Part shown: positions 44,786 through 53,406 of the stretch, in pieces
Layout of the letters: each line of letters begins with the position of its first letter
Position numbering within the stretch: the stretch's first letter is position 1
Source: Desulfovibrio ferrophilus
GTDB taxonomy: Bacteria > Desulfobacterota > Desulfovibrionia > Desulfovibrionales > Desulfovibrionaceae
Assembly: GCF_003966735.1 (NCBI RefSeq)
Contig: NZ_AP017378.1
Span: forward strand, 2,872,905 to 2,936,904
Direction: 5' to 3'
DNA length: 64,000 nucleotides
The notes under the pieces: generated by a model
Told to the model about the DNA's origin: nothing
Seen by the model: only the letters and a program-made list of their open reading frames with translations
The model's database searches: none
Program-made: the position numbers and the translations under genes

Positions 44786-44806
44786 AAATATATTGACAAT
44801 ATATTT
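44786..44806. promoter_or_regulatory. Perfect 21-bp palindrome containing a -35-like TTGACA
   Basis: AAATATATTG and CAATATATTT flank a single A. TTGACA (44793-44798) lies inside it and a TAGAAA-like -10 follows 18 bases on. It sits between the divergent MoaD-like and Lrp-family genes and is a good candidate operator, perhaps for the Lrp-family protein itself. Confidence 0.6.
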
Positions 44807-44880
44807 CTCGTTTAGATAGAAATAGACATTGGTTTTTTCAAATTAGATAATTTAGGCCGACAACCTCACTAGGACAAGGC

Positions 44881-45375
44881 ATGAAAAAGAACCAACTCCT
44901 CGACCTCAGCACCCAGGACAGCAAGCTCCTCTCGGTGCTTGCCGAAGACGGCCAGCTCTCTGCTGGCAAAGTTTCCGAACGCCTGGGCGTGACCAGCCCC
45001 ACCGTACGCACCCGCATGAAAAACCTGATCAGCGCCGGAGTCCTGAAGATCGTCGGGCTTGTTGACCCCTTTAAGGTCAAAGGTCTGGAGATCGCTCTGG
45101 TGGGCATCAACGTCCAGACCCACAGCAAGATGGACGACATGATGGAACGCATCGCGGATCTGGACCGGGTCAACTGGGTGGCCGTGGTCACGGGCCGCTA
45201 CGACATCGTGGCCGAAGTCGTGCTGACTCAGGGCACCGACGACCTCTATACATTCATCAATGAAGACCTCTCCGACATGGGCGGAGTCAGTTCCTCGGAA
45301 TCCTTTGTGGTCATGAAGGCCAAACGCAAATGGGTTCCGCTGCCCAGCGCTGTGCGCGAGCATTTGTTCAAATAG
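44881..45375 (+). CDS. Lrp/AsnC-family transcription regulator
   Basis: 164 residues. The N-terminal winged HTH (LLSVLAEDGQLSAGKVSERLGVTSPTVRTRMKNLISAGVLKIVGLVDP, about 15-62) is followed by the RAM ligand-binding domain (from about 70; VNWVAVVTGRYDIVAEVVL is its core). It probably senses an amino acid and, by position, regulates the alanine dehydrogenase gene 85 bp downstream. AGGA lies upstream of the ATG. Confidence 0.9.
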   Translation: MKKNQLLDLSTQDSKLLSVLAEDGQLSAGKVSERLGVTSPTVRTRMKNLISAGVLKIVGLVDPFKVKGLEIALVGINVQTHSKMDDMMERIADLDRVNWVAVVTGRYDIVAEVVLTQGTDDLYTFINEDLSDMGGVSSSESFVVMKAKRKWVPLPSAVREHLFK

Positions 45376-45460
45376 CCGTCAACGGCGGCCGGGGCGTGCC
45401 CCAAGTCGTAAAACGTAGTATACTTTTTCTTAAAAAATTCAGAAGAGCGAGGATGCAGCC

Positions 45461-46564
45461 ATGATTATCGGAGTCCCCAAAGAAATCAAAACTCTGGAAA
45501 ACCGTGTTGCCATGACCCCCGGTGGCGCAGAAACCCTGGTCCGCCGCGGCCACGAAGTACTGATCGAGGCCGGTGCCGGCCTGGGCAGCGGCCTGAAGGA
45601 CGAGGAATACACCGCAGCCGGTGCCAAGCTCGTCTCCCGCGAAGAGGCCTGGGGCGCCGAAATGGTGGTCAAGGTCAAGGAACCCATTGCCGAGGAATAC
45701 GGATTCCTGCGCAAGGATCTGCTGCTGTTTACCTACCTGCACCTGGCCGCTGAGGATGCCCTGACCAAGGCCCTGCTGGGCGCCGGTACCACCTCCGTTG
45801 CCTACGAGACCGTGCAGCTGCCCGACGGCTCCCTGCCGCTTCTGACCCCCATGTCCGAGGTTGCAGGCCGCATGGCCACCCAGGAAGGCGCACGCTTCCT
45901 GGAAAAACCCCAGGGTGGACGCGGCGTACTGCTGGGTGGCGTTCCCGGTGTGGCCCCTGCCTCCGTGGTTGTGCTGGGCGCTGGCGTGGTCGGTACCAAT
46001 GCCGCCAAAATGGCCATGGGCCTTGGCGCACAGGTCACCATGATCGATATCAATCACCGTCGCCTGCAGTACCTGGACGATGTCTTTGCCGGCCGCATCA
46101 TGACCATCACCTCCACCGAGCCCAACATCCGCAAGGCCGTGGCCTACGCCGACCTCCTGGTGGGCGCGGTGCTCATCCCCGGTGCCAAGGCCCCCAAGCT
46201 GGTCACCGCCGACATGATCAAGACCATGAAGGAAGGTTCCGTGGTCGTGGACGTTGCCATTGACCAGGGCGGTTGCATCGAGACCATCAAGCCCACCACC
46301 CACAAGGACCCCACCTATGTGGTGGATGGCGTTGTGCACTACGGCGTGACCAACATGCCCGGCGCTGTGCCCCGCACCTCGACTTTTGCCCTGACCAACC
46401 AGACTCTGCCCTACGCCATCAAGCTGGCAGACAAGGGCGTGGACGCCCTGAAACTTGACGGCGCTCTGCTGCGCGGCCTGAGCACCAAGGACGGCGTCCT
46501 GACCTGTCCGGCCGTGGGCGAGGCCCTGGGCATCGACAGCATTACCCCGGAACAGGCCCTCTAA
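45461..46564 (+). CDS. ald: Alanine dehydrogenase
   Basis: 367 residues. IGVPKEIKTLENRVAMTPGG opens the protein. VVLGAGVVGTNAAKMAMGLGAQVTMIDI (about 168-195) is the NAD-binding fold, and VDVAIDQGGCIET and NMPGAVPRTST are diagnostic. It interconverts alanine with pyruvate and ammonia. GAGGATGCAGCC precedes the ATG. TATACT at 45419-45424 is a possible -10, without a good -35, consistent with activation by the adjacent Lrp-type regulator. A strong terminator follows. Confidence 0.95.
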   Translation: MIIGVPKEIKTLENRVAMTPGGAETLVRRGHEVLIEAGAGLGSGLKDEEYTAAGAKLVSREEAWGAEMVVKVKEPIAEEYGFLRKDLLLFTYLHLAAEDALTKALLGAGTTSVAYETVQLPDGSLPLLTPMSEVAGRMATQEGARFLEKPQGGRGVLLGGVPGVAPASVVVLGAGVVGTNAAKMAMGLGAQVTMIDINHRRLQYLDDVFAGRIMTITSTEPNIRKAVAYADLLVGAVLIPGAKAPKLVTADMIKTMKEGSVVVDVAIDQGGCIETIKPTTHKDPTYVVDGVVHYGVTNMPGAVPRTSTFALTNQTLPYAIKLADKGVDALKLDGALLRGLSTKDGVLTCPAVGEALGIDSITPEQAL

Positions 46565-46591
46565 AGCCTGCCCCGGTTTTCCACACTCCTG

Positions 46592-46624
46592 CCCCCGTCT
46601 TCAACGTGAAGACGGGGGTTTTTC
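46592..46624 (+). terminator. Intrinsic terminator of ald
   Basis: CCCCCGTCTTC / GAAGACGGGGG stem followed by TTTTTCC, 28 bp after the ald stop. Confidence 0.93.
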
Positions 46625-46734
46625 CTTTTGCGGTCCAATCTCCGGGCTCAGCCAATACTCTTTTCTCGCAAAACTGTTTTCCTCGGGCTCAACTTCCTAT
46701 ACAAATGGGGTTATTCATCAAGGGAGTCTGAACC

Positions 46735-47844
46735 ATGGGAAATCTCGTACTCATTGGCGGCGGCCACGCCCACGCTGGCGTGCTGTTCGATATCGGCAAG
46801 ATCGTGGAGCAGGGGCACAAGGTCACCCTCATCAACCCCACCCCGCAGCATTATTACTCGGGCATGGGCCCCGGTGTGCTGGGCGGTGCTTACAGCCCCA
46901 AGGAAATCCGCTTTCCGGTCAAGGCCATGGTCACGGCCCGGGGCGGCACGTTCATCGAGGACCGCATGGTCTCCGTGGATGCGAACACCCGCACCGTGCA
47001 TCTGGCCTCCGGGGACAGCGTGAACTATGACGTGCTGTCCTTCAACGCGGGCAGCGTGATCCCCACCCCCGAGGACAGCGCCGAACAGAGCAAGGACGTG
47101 TTCACGGTCAAACCCATCCAGAACCTGTGGATCGGGCGCGAACGCATCGAGGAACTTCTGGCCAAGGGGCCTGTGCGTGTGGCCGTGGTGGGTGGTGGTC
47201 CCGCAGCTCTGGAGGTTGCCGGGAACGCCCGTTCCGTAAGGGTTGATAACCGAATCCCCGAAGTCACAGTCTTTGCCGGAAAGAAATTCCTGCGCAACCT
47301 GCCCGAACGCATCCGGGGCATGGTTCTGGGCAACTTCGCCAAACGCGGCATCAAGGTTCTGGAGTCCGGTTACGCCCAAAAGACAGAGACCGGAAAGGTG
47401 ATCCTGCAATCAGGCGAAGAGCATGAAACCGACGTCATCTTCCTGGCGCTGGGCGTTCGCCCACCAACCCTGTTTGCGGACAGCAATCTGCCCACCGGCC
47501 CCGATGGCGGCCTTACTGTAAACCGCTCCCTGCAATGCGTGGATCATCCCGAAATCTTCGGCGGGGGTGACTGCATCCACTTCGCGGATCAGCCTCTGGA
47601 CAAGGTCGGGGTCTATGCCGTGCGTCAGCACCCGGTGCTGGTCCACAACCTTGCCGCGCAACTGGAAGGGCGGGAGCTGATTCCCTTTGATACAGGGGGC
47701 AAGTACCTGCTGGTCTTCAACCTGGGTGACGGCACCGGCATCTTCGTCAAATGGGGGCTTGTCTTTGGTGGAAAGCCGGCCTTCTGGATCAAGGATTACA
47801 TTGACCGCAAGTTCATGAGTCTCTTTGACGCCGACAATGGCTAG
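46735..47844 (+). CDS. FAD-dependent pyridine nucleotide-disulfide oxidoreductase, SelD-associated type
   Basis: 369 residues. The FAD loop is LIGGGHAHAGVL at 5-16, and the second dinucleotide fold is VAVVGGGPAALEVAG near 149. The GGGHAH loop and overall layout match the NDH-2-like domain that in many organisms is fused to or encoded beside selenophosphate synthetase. IFGGGDCIHF near 275 is the FAD-ribityl motif. No selD is nearby. The electron acceptor is unknown; a membrane quinone is possible. A P1 palindrome starts at its stop codon. Confidence 0.82.
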   Translation: MGNLVLIGGGHAHAGVLFDIGKIVEQGHKVTLINPTPQHYYSGMGPGVLGGAYSPKEIRFPVKAMVTARGGTFIEDRMVSVDANTRTVHLASGDSVNYDVLSFNAGSVIPTPEDSAEQSKDVFTVKPIQNLWIGRERIEELLAKGPVRVAVVGGGPAALEVAGNARSVRVDNRIPEVTVFAGKKFLRNLPERIRGMVLGNFAKRGIKVLESGYAQKTETGKVILQSGEEHETDVIFLALGVRPPTLFADSNLPTGPDGGLTVNRSLQCVDHPEIFGGGDCIHFADQPLDKVGVYAVRQHPVLVHNLAAQLEGRELIPFDTGGKYLLVFNLGDGTGIFVKWGLVFGGKPAFWIKDYIDRKFMSLFDADNG

Positions 47845-47963
47845 CGGCCCAAAAGGGCACATCTGCTTCGTTCCTGCGAAAACGCCAAACCCTCACGTAC
47901 CTGGAGTACGCATCGGTCTTGGCGTTTTCTTGCGCCTCGCATCTGTGCCCTTTTGGACCGCTA
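47843..47963 (-). repeat. P1 palindromic element, copy c, at the oxidoreductase stop
   Basis: Arms AGCGGCCCAAAAGGGCACA / TGTGCCCTTTTGGACCGCT pair at 18 of 19 positions; the left arm begins at the TAG stop codon. The core CTCACGTAC-CTGGA-GTACGCATCGG is flanked by AACGCCAAA / TTGGCGTT. Confidence 0.8.
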
Positions 47964-47983
47964 TCAGCACTAGACTATCCCAC

Positions 47984-48028
47984 TATTGAAAACAGGTATT
48001 ACCGCACCGTTTCAAATATCTTAAAGGA
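47984..48028 (+). repeat. Direct repeat, left copy
   Basis: Begins TATTGAAAACAGGTATTACC. A second copy at 48123-48163 matches most positions over about 40 bases. The two bracket P1 copy d. Confidence 0.65.
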
Positions 48029-48100
48029 GCCAAACTCACGTACGTGGAGTACGCAGCGATCTTGATGGTTCCTTACGCCTTGCACCTGCATTCCTTTGAA
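48011..48100 (-). repeat. P1 palindromic element, copy d
   Basis: Arms TTCAAATATCTTAAAGGA and TCCTTTGAA pair with a bulge. The core is CTCACGTACG-TGG-AGTACGCAGCG. It follows copy c in tandem and lies between two direct repeats. Confidence 0.65.
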
Positions 48101-48122
48101 GCCGTTAGAGACTCGGTCGCTT

Positions 48123-48163
48123 TATTGAAAACAGATATTGCCGCACGGTCTCAAACGCCTTTA
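48123..48163 (+). repeat. Direct repeat, right copy
   Basis: Begins TATTGAAAACAGATATTGCC; partner of the repeat at 47984. The gap 47845-48295 contains only these repeats and no supported gene. Confidence 0.65.
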
Positions 48164-48295
48164 ATCCCCCTCAGCACAAATCAATATTCAAAGGCGCTGC
48201 ATGCCCCACCAGACTTGACAAACCGGGTTGGGGTGAGCATCCCTCTTTGCAGTCCGGTTGTTTGTTTCCGGGCACAGTTTCCGGAGCCACCACCC

Positions 48296-49003
48296 ATGCG
48301 CCATATCCTTTCCCTACTCATCCTTGCACTATGCGTGCTATACGCTTCCGCACCGGCTCAGGCCTTCAGCGGCCAATCCGTTCGCCTGATGTACGAGGAA
48401 CGGACCGGGGATGTGACAAGCACCAAGGAATATCTGGTGGAGAAGACACCCAGTGGCTACCGCATCGTGCTCTTCAATCAGGGCATCAAGCGCGTCATCG
48501 TGACCGATGACGACCTGGACACACAGGTCGAGGACTTTGACAACCCCGCCACTGGAGATCATTTGACCTTCCGACGTGAAGACGGCGGACTGCGACTGAC
48601 GGGAACACTGGACAACAAGCCCATGGACAAGAGCTTTGAAGCTGACGGGCTGTGGTATGGATCGGTGCTCCTGTTGCGGGATGCTGTGCTGGCAGGGAAG
48701 GAAAAAAGCGCATTCATCGTGACCAAACCCGAGGAAGAGCGGGTGATCACCCTTGTGGCGATTCGACAGGAGACCGAGACTCTGATGATTGGCGGAAAGC
48801 CCTGCGAGACCGTAAAATACAAATACACGGTACCGGGGTTTCAGGGCCTGTTCTGGAAATCCTATTACTGGTACCGCACCTCGGACGGACTCCTGGTCAA
48901 GACCGAGGAGACCCGCGGCATGCCGGGCACCGCCAAGGTCTATTCGGAACTTAAGGCCGAGGCAGTGCTGCCCCAGATGCCTGCCGTGGCTCAATTGCCA
49001 TAA
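48296..49003 (+). CDS. Secreted protein of unknown function (DUF3108-like)
   Basis: 235 residues. A signal peptide (about 1-23, ending AQA) is followed by an all-beta-like mature part with alternating charged and hydrophobic residues. GGKPCETVKYKYTVPGFQGLFWKSYYWYRTSDGLLVKTEE near the end recalls DUF3108-type periplasmic proteins, though the match is by pattern only. The ATG at 48296 has GGAG nine bases upstream; an in-frame start at 48044 lies inside a repeat and is rejected. Confidence 0.75.
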   Translation: MRHILSLLILALCVLYASAPAQAFSGQSVRLMYEERTGDVTSTKEYLVEKTPSGYRIVLFNQGIKRVIVTDDDLDTQVEDFDNPATGDHLTFRREDGGLRLTGTLDNKPMDKSFEADGLWYGSVLLLRDAVLAGKEKSAFIVTKPEEERVITLVAIRQETETLMIGGKPCETVKYKYTVPGFQGLFWKSYYWYRTSDGLLVKTEETRGMPGTAKVYSELKAEAVLPQMPAVAQLP

Positions 49004-49081
49004 CGGACAGGACACAAAGCACGAATCCGCCTTGTTGCTTCATGAACAGCCTGATCTTTTAATGAACTGAAGGACGAAGGA

Positions 49082-49339
49082 CTAATCAGAGCTGCTCCCG
49101 GCGCGGCGTTTTTCGCCATAGGCCACCCGAGCCTCCCAGACCTTGAGCCCGACCTTGCGGCCCAGATCGGCCCGGCGGGTCTTGATCAACGCTTCTGCGG
49201 CCTCCTGATTTCCTTCCATTTTCAGGAGTGTGGCACTTTCCAGATCACGCAGATAGCGCTCGCATTCGTGAACGATCCCTGACAGGTCAAGCTTCTCCAG
49301 TTCTTCGGGAACCCTCACTGATCGGACCTTGCGTGGCAT
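49082..49339 (-). CDS. Small protein of unknown function
   Basis: 85 residues, highly charged. SVRVPEELEKLDLSGIVHECERYLRDLE resembles the start of a ribbon-helix-helix protein, with a helical, basic remainder. GGAGG lies upstream of the ATG. It is divergent from the DEAD-box helicase. It may be DNA binding, but no family is recognised. Confidence 0.65.
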   Translation of the reverse strand: MPRKVRSVRVPEELEKLDLSGIVHECERYLRDLESATLLKMEGNQEAAEALIKTRRADLGRKVGLKVWEARVAYGEKRRAGSSSD

Positions 49340-49530
49340 GTGGAACCTCCTTCAAATCGAAATACAAGCTGATGACGATTTGTCAACGTACCACTAGTTA
49401 CGCATCACTTCGATGAAATGCAAAGCAGCTTTATGCGACCCGGCACTGTCAGCTGTGACTAGCCAAAGCATGAGAACCGTGGCAGATAGGGAGTTGCAGT
49501 GCCCAAACGTCCAAGGAGGAAAAAGGACAG

Positions 49531-51810
49531 ATGACAGAAAAAGGCAGTATTTTTGGGTTGAGCCCCAAGAAGGCGGGATCCCCGAAAAAGCCCCAGCGTC
49601 CGCAGAAAGACGCCTCGAGAGAAACGCAGGAGCCCCGGTCTGACGAGGCCGTGCGGGCCGCGGACAACGCCGAGGCCCCCCGCTCCCAGGACGAACAGAC
49701 CCCTGCTCCGGAAAAAAAGAAGCGCCCACCGCGCAAAAGACGCCCACGGTCCAAGGCCAAGCCAATGACCGAAGAGCGCCCCGCAAGCGAGGCTCAGACT
49801 TCTGCTGATGGGACACCGGCTCCTGCCGAGACACCCGAAAACAGAGAAGCGAAGGCTCCCTCACGCCCGGCCGCGAAACCGAAGCCCGCCCCCAGGCGTG
49901 CCCCTGCCAAGCCAAGACCCACTCCCAAGGCCCCTGTGACCGACGACAAACCGGAGATGGAGTTCACCTTCGAGGAAGTACCTGAAGAGACCCCGGTCGC
50001 AGTGGAGCCTGCTGCCGAGCGAGCTTCCTATACCCAGCAATTTGCAGAGACCCGCCCCGACGAGGTGATGGAGCCCGACAATGCTCTGCCCGAAATGACG
50101 TTGGAGCAACTGCCCGAACGCCTGCGCGAAGCCTGCGTGCATGCCGGATGGGACAAATTGATGCCCGTGCAGGCCCTGTCCATGCCGTACCTGATGGCTC
50201 GGCGCGACCTGATGATTCAGTCACGCACCGGCAGCGGCAAGACGGGTTCGTTCCTGCTACCCATTCTGGACCGCGTGGATACCAGCCTGGCCCAATGCCA
50301 GGCCCTGGTGCTTGTCCCCACCCGCGAACTGGCCCAGCAGGTTGCCCGCGAGGCCCAGCTCCTGACCGGTGATGCCGGGATGCGCGTGGCTTCGGTCTAC
50401 GGCGGAACGGGTTACGGACCGCAGCTGGATGCCCTGCGCGAAGGCGCACACCTGGTGGTGGGAACCCCGGGCCGTGTGCTGGACCACCTGCTGCGTCGCT
50501 CCCTGACTCTGGATGACATTCAAATTCTGGTCTTTGACGAAGCCGACCGCATGCTGTCCATCGGGTTCTATCAGGACATGAAGCAGGTCCAGAGCTATAT
50601 GCCGGGGCGCAAGGTCAACATGTTCATGACCTCAGCCACCTATCCGCCGCACGTGATGCGACTGGCCGGTGACTTCATGGACAATCCCCAGCTGCTCAGT
50701 CTGTCGCACTCCAATGTGCATATCGCCGAGACCCCGCATTCCTATTACGAGGTCAAACCCATGGAGAAAGACCGCGCCCTGGTGCGGATCATCGAAATGG
50801 AAAACCCGACCTCGGCCTTCATCTTCTGCAATACCAAGCAGAATGTGCATTACATTACCGCCGTGCTGCAGCGCTTCGGCTACGATGCCGACGAACTGTC
50901 CGGTGATCTGGCCCAGAACAAGCGCGAGCATGTTCTGAACCGCATCCGCCAGGGCAATCTGCGCTTCCTGGTGGTCACGGACGTGGCCGCTCGCGGCATC
51001 GACATCCCGGACCTCTCCCACGTTTTCCTGTACGAGCCTCCCGAAGACCACGAGGTCTATATCCACCGCGCCGGACGCACTGGACGCGCCGGAGCCTCGG
51101 GCGAGGTCATCTCGCTGGTGGACGTCATGGAGAAGTTTGCGCTGGAACGCATCGGCAAGATGTACAAGATCAACTTCGACAAACGTGAGCTGCCCACGGA
51201 CGAAGACGTTCAGGGCATCATCACCGAGCGCATGACAGCCCTGCTCGAGGCCCGCCTGCGTGGCCTGGACAACGTGCAGCGCGAACGTCTGGTGCGCACC
51301 GTGGGACTGGCAAAAATCCTGGGCGAATCCGAGGACGGCCTGGCACTGATTGCCATGCTCCTGGACGACATCTACCAGGGTACCCTGACCACCGCACCAG
51401 TGACTCCCCCCAGTCCTGCCCCTGCTCGCACCACCCCTCCCCGAACCGAGCGTTCATCCGGTCAGGACAGGGAACGGGATGGCAGTGCCAAGCGCAGCCG
51501 TGGCCGCAGGCGACCGGGCAAACCCGCTGCACGGGGTGACCAGCCTCGCCAACGCCGTGAACAGTCCGACGATCAGGGTTCCAGGCAAAACACGCGCAGG
51601 CAACCCGCCCAGGCCAAGCAGCCTGTGCAGGGCAAACAGCCCGCGCAAGACAAATCCGCCGCCCCCGAGGGCGAAGATAAGCCAAAGCCCAAACGGCGCC
51701 GCAGGCGCCGCCCCAGACGTCGTGGTCCCAGACCCGACGGCGGTGGCGGTGACAGCGGTGCCAACGGCAACAGCATCCCGCCGATCAAGGATGTGAATGG
51801 CAACAAGTAA
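49531..51810 (+). CDS. DEAD-box RNA helicase with long basic tails
   Basis: 759 residues. The N-terminal 180 are low-complexity, rich in Pro, Ala, Lys and Glu. The helicase core (about 185-560) has the motif I SRTGSGKT at 231-238, PTRELAQQ, VFDEADRM, SAT, and HRAGRTGRAG. The C-terminal 150 residues are Arg/Lys/Gln/Pro-rich and end in RRRRRRPRRRGPRP. Such tails usually bind RNA nonspecifically and promote condensation. The core resembles RhlE/RhlB-type helicases. AAGGAGG lies upstream, and a terminator follows. Confidence 0.92.
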   Translation: MTEKGSIFGLSPKKAGSPKKPQRPQKDASRETQEPRSDEAVRAADNAEAPRSQDEQTPAPEKKKRPPRKRRPRSKAKPMTEERPASEAQTSADGTPAPAETPENREAKAPSRPAAKPKPAPRRAPAKPRPTPKAPVTDDKPEMEFTFEEVPEETPVAVEPAAERASYTQQFAETRPDEVMEPDNALPEMTLEQLPERLREACVHAGWDKLMPVQALSMPYLMARRDLMIQSRTGSGKTGSFLLPILDRVDTSLAQCQALVLVPTRELAQQVAREAQLLTGDAGMRVASVYGGTGYGPQLDALREGAHLVVGTPGRVLDHLLRRSLTLDDIQILVFDEADRMLSIGFYQDMKQVQSYMPGRKVNMFMTSATYPPHVMRLAGDFMDNPQLLSLSHSNVHIAETPHSYYEVKPMEKDRALVRIIEMENPTSAFIFCNTKQNVHYITAVLQRFGYDADELSGDLAQNKREHVLNRIRQGNLRFLVVTDVAARGIDIPDLSHVFLYEPPEDHEVYIHRAGRTGRAGASGEVISLVDVMEKFALERIGKMYKINFDKRELPTDEDVQGIITERMTALLEARLRGLDNVQRERLVRTVGLAKILGESEDGLALIAMLLDDIYQGTLTTAPVTPPSPAPARTTPPRTERSSGQDRERDGSAKRSRGRRRPGKPAARGDQPRQRREQSDDQGSRQNTRRQPAQAKQPVQGKQPAQDKSAAPEGEDKPKPKRRRRRRPRRRGPRPDGGGGDSGANGNSIPPIKDVNGNK

Positions 51811-51814
51811 CTAT

Positions 51815-51844
51815 AAAGCCCCTGTGAAAGCAGGGGCTTTTTTC
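51815..51844 (+). terminator. Intrinsic terminator of the helicase gene
   Basis: AAAGCCCCTG-TGAAAG-CAGGGGCTTT followed by TTTTC, immediately after the stop codon. Confidence 0.93.
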
Positions 51845-51998
51845 ATGTTCAACACCTTAACTATAAAAAACAGACAGCCCAATTCCACCCACCTAATGTG
51901 ATATCAACATGGTTATCAAACCATACAAATCATAGGTTCTGACATAGGCCGAGCAAGGCATTTATATCCCAAAAGACTTACCCTAGACAGAGAAAAGG

Positions 51999-52145
51999 GT
52001 CCGAGATCGTGGTCAACAGTGGGGAGATGCCAGGCGCAAAAACGGCCCCGGCTCGAAGCGTATCCACACATACGTGAGAGTCGGGGGACGCTTGCAGTAA
52101 CGCCGCAGATGCCCGCTGCTCATCACGGCGGTCAGCGATCCGACC
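51999..52145 (+). repeat. P1 palindromic element, copy i, at the methyltransferase gene end
   Basis: Core AAGCGTAT-CCACAC-ATACGTGAG with CCCCGGCTC / GAGTCGGGG and GGCGCAAA upstream. The right arm runs through the stop and last codons of the RNA methyltransferase gene; the left arm at 51999-52031 is a loose match to it. Confidence 0.6.
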
Positions 52146-53406
52146 ACAGGACGCGGGCCCCCTTGATGGTGAGACGAGCGAGTGGAGCGCCTTTGAACGC
52201 TAATACCGCGAATTTGCCCTTGCCCGGTGCAGGAAGGCTCTGCCCAGATAACAAGCGTTCGATCTCGGCCACCTCGGAGGTATCGAGCACCGGAGCGCCT
52301 GAGGTGGGCAGCAGAGCGCGCACGCGGGGATGGGGGCGGAAGCGGGGTCCCGTGAATTTACCCAGCAGATAGCCCTGCCAGCGCAAGGCCGCAGGCAACA
52401 GGGCTCGGGCGTGGTCGTGCACGAAAAAGACGTTGTCCTTGAAGCGCATCATCAGGCCCGGGGGCAGAGTTTCGGCCTGAACCCCAGCCTCGGCACAAGC
52501 CTGTTGCTCGGCGCTGGACAGGGCACGGCCCGGAAGCTCTGCGGTTTCTGGACGGACGGCATCATCGGGATTGCCCGGCTTGATGAAGCGGGACAGGAAA
52601 AATCCCTGACTGCCTGAGGCCTGACCATCCACCCGGAACACGCCCTCGGTGCCGGGAATACTTGTGGGATCGGCGCCAAAGCCTTCGGGCGGGGTGATGG
52701 GATCGAGCACAAGCCCCAGTTCATCCATGGCGTAACGGGCCTGTTCCTCGTTCTCACGCGGATTGGTGGTGCAGGTGGAATACATCAGCACACCGCCGGG
52801 GACCAATAAGTCGGCGGCATGAGCCAGAAGCTCGCGCTGCAGACGGACCAGGGGCTCGGTTTTTTCTTCACGCCAGATGGTCATCACGCCCGGATTCTTG
52901 TCCACCGTGCCCCAGCCCGAGCAGGGAGGGTCCAGCAGGATGGCGGGCCATGATTCAGACACCAGAGGCATCTTCTCGCCTGATTCACAGCAAGTGGCAC
53001 TGCAAACGGAATTCATGCGATGCAGGTTGCGACGAAGGGTTTCCAGGCGGGAACGGTTGGGCTCATTGCCCAGCACAAACCCCTCGCGTCCGGCAAGCAG
53101 GCCCAGCAGACTGGTCTTGCCACCAGGGCTGGCACACATGTCCAATACCGGCTGCCCGGGAGTCGGGTTCAACAGCAGCGGGGGCAGCATGGAGGACTTG
53201 TCCTGAATATAAATCAGGCCAAAGGAGGCCGCCAGGCTGGAGCCCAAGGGAACAGGCTCGTCAACCACACGCCGGGCCAGAGGCGAAAACGGCTCGGAGG
53301 CCCAGGAATAGCCCTGAGCCCTGAGCAATTCGTCTGCCAGATCGGCCTCTTGTGGCAGACAGGCCAAGCGGAATGTCCGCCCTTGATGTATTGCAGAATC
53401 GTTCAT
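52132..53406 (-). CDS. RNA 5-methylcytosine methyltransferase (RsmF/NOL1-NOP2 family)
   Basis: 424 residues. The SAM-binding LDMCASPGGKTSLL is near 84-97. Motif IV DPPCSGWG and motif VI STCTTNPRENEEQ each contain a catalytic cysteine. The C-terminal extension resembles the RsmF PUA-like region. It probably methylates a cytosine in 16S rRNA. The ATG at 53406 is preferred, though its ribosome binding site is weak and distant. Confidence 0.88.
   Translation of the reverse strand: MNDSAIHQGRTFRLACLPQEADLADELLRAQGYSWASEPFSPLARRVVDEPVPLGSSLAASFGLIYIQDKSSMLPPLLLNPTPGQPVLDMCASPGGKTSLLGLLAGREGFVLGNEPNRSRLETLRRNLHRMNSVCSATCCESGEKMPLVSESWPAILLDPPCSGWGTVDKNPGVMTIWREEKTEPLVRLQRELLAHAADLLVPGGVLMYSTCTTNPRENEEQARYAMDELGLVLDPITPPEGFGADPTSIPGTEGVFRVDGQASGSQGFFLSRFIKPGNPDDAVRPETAELPGRALSSAEQQACAEAGVQAETLPPGLMMRFKDNVFFVHDHARALLPAALRWQGYLLGKFTGPRFRPHPRVRALLPTSGAPVLDTSEVAEIERLLSGQSLPAPGKGKFAVLAFKGAPLARLTIKGARVLWSDR

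Noticed and set aside
48044-48295. Longer start for the DUF3108-like secreted protein
   Set aside because: It would translate a P1 repeat and bury the signal peptide; the ATG at 48296 has a usable ribosome binding site.
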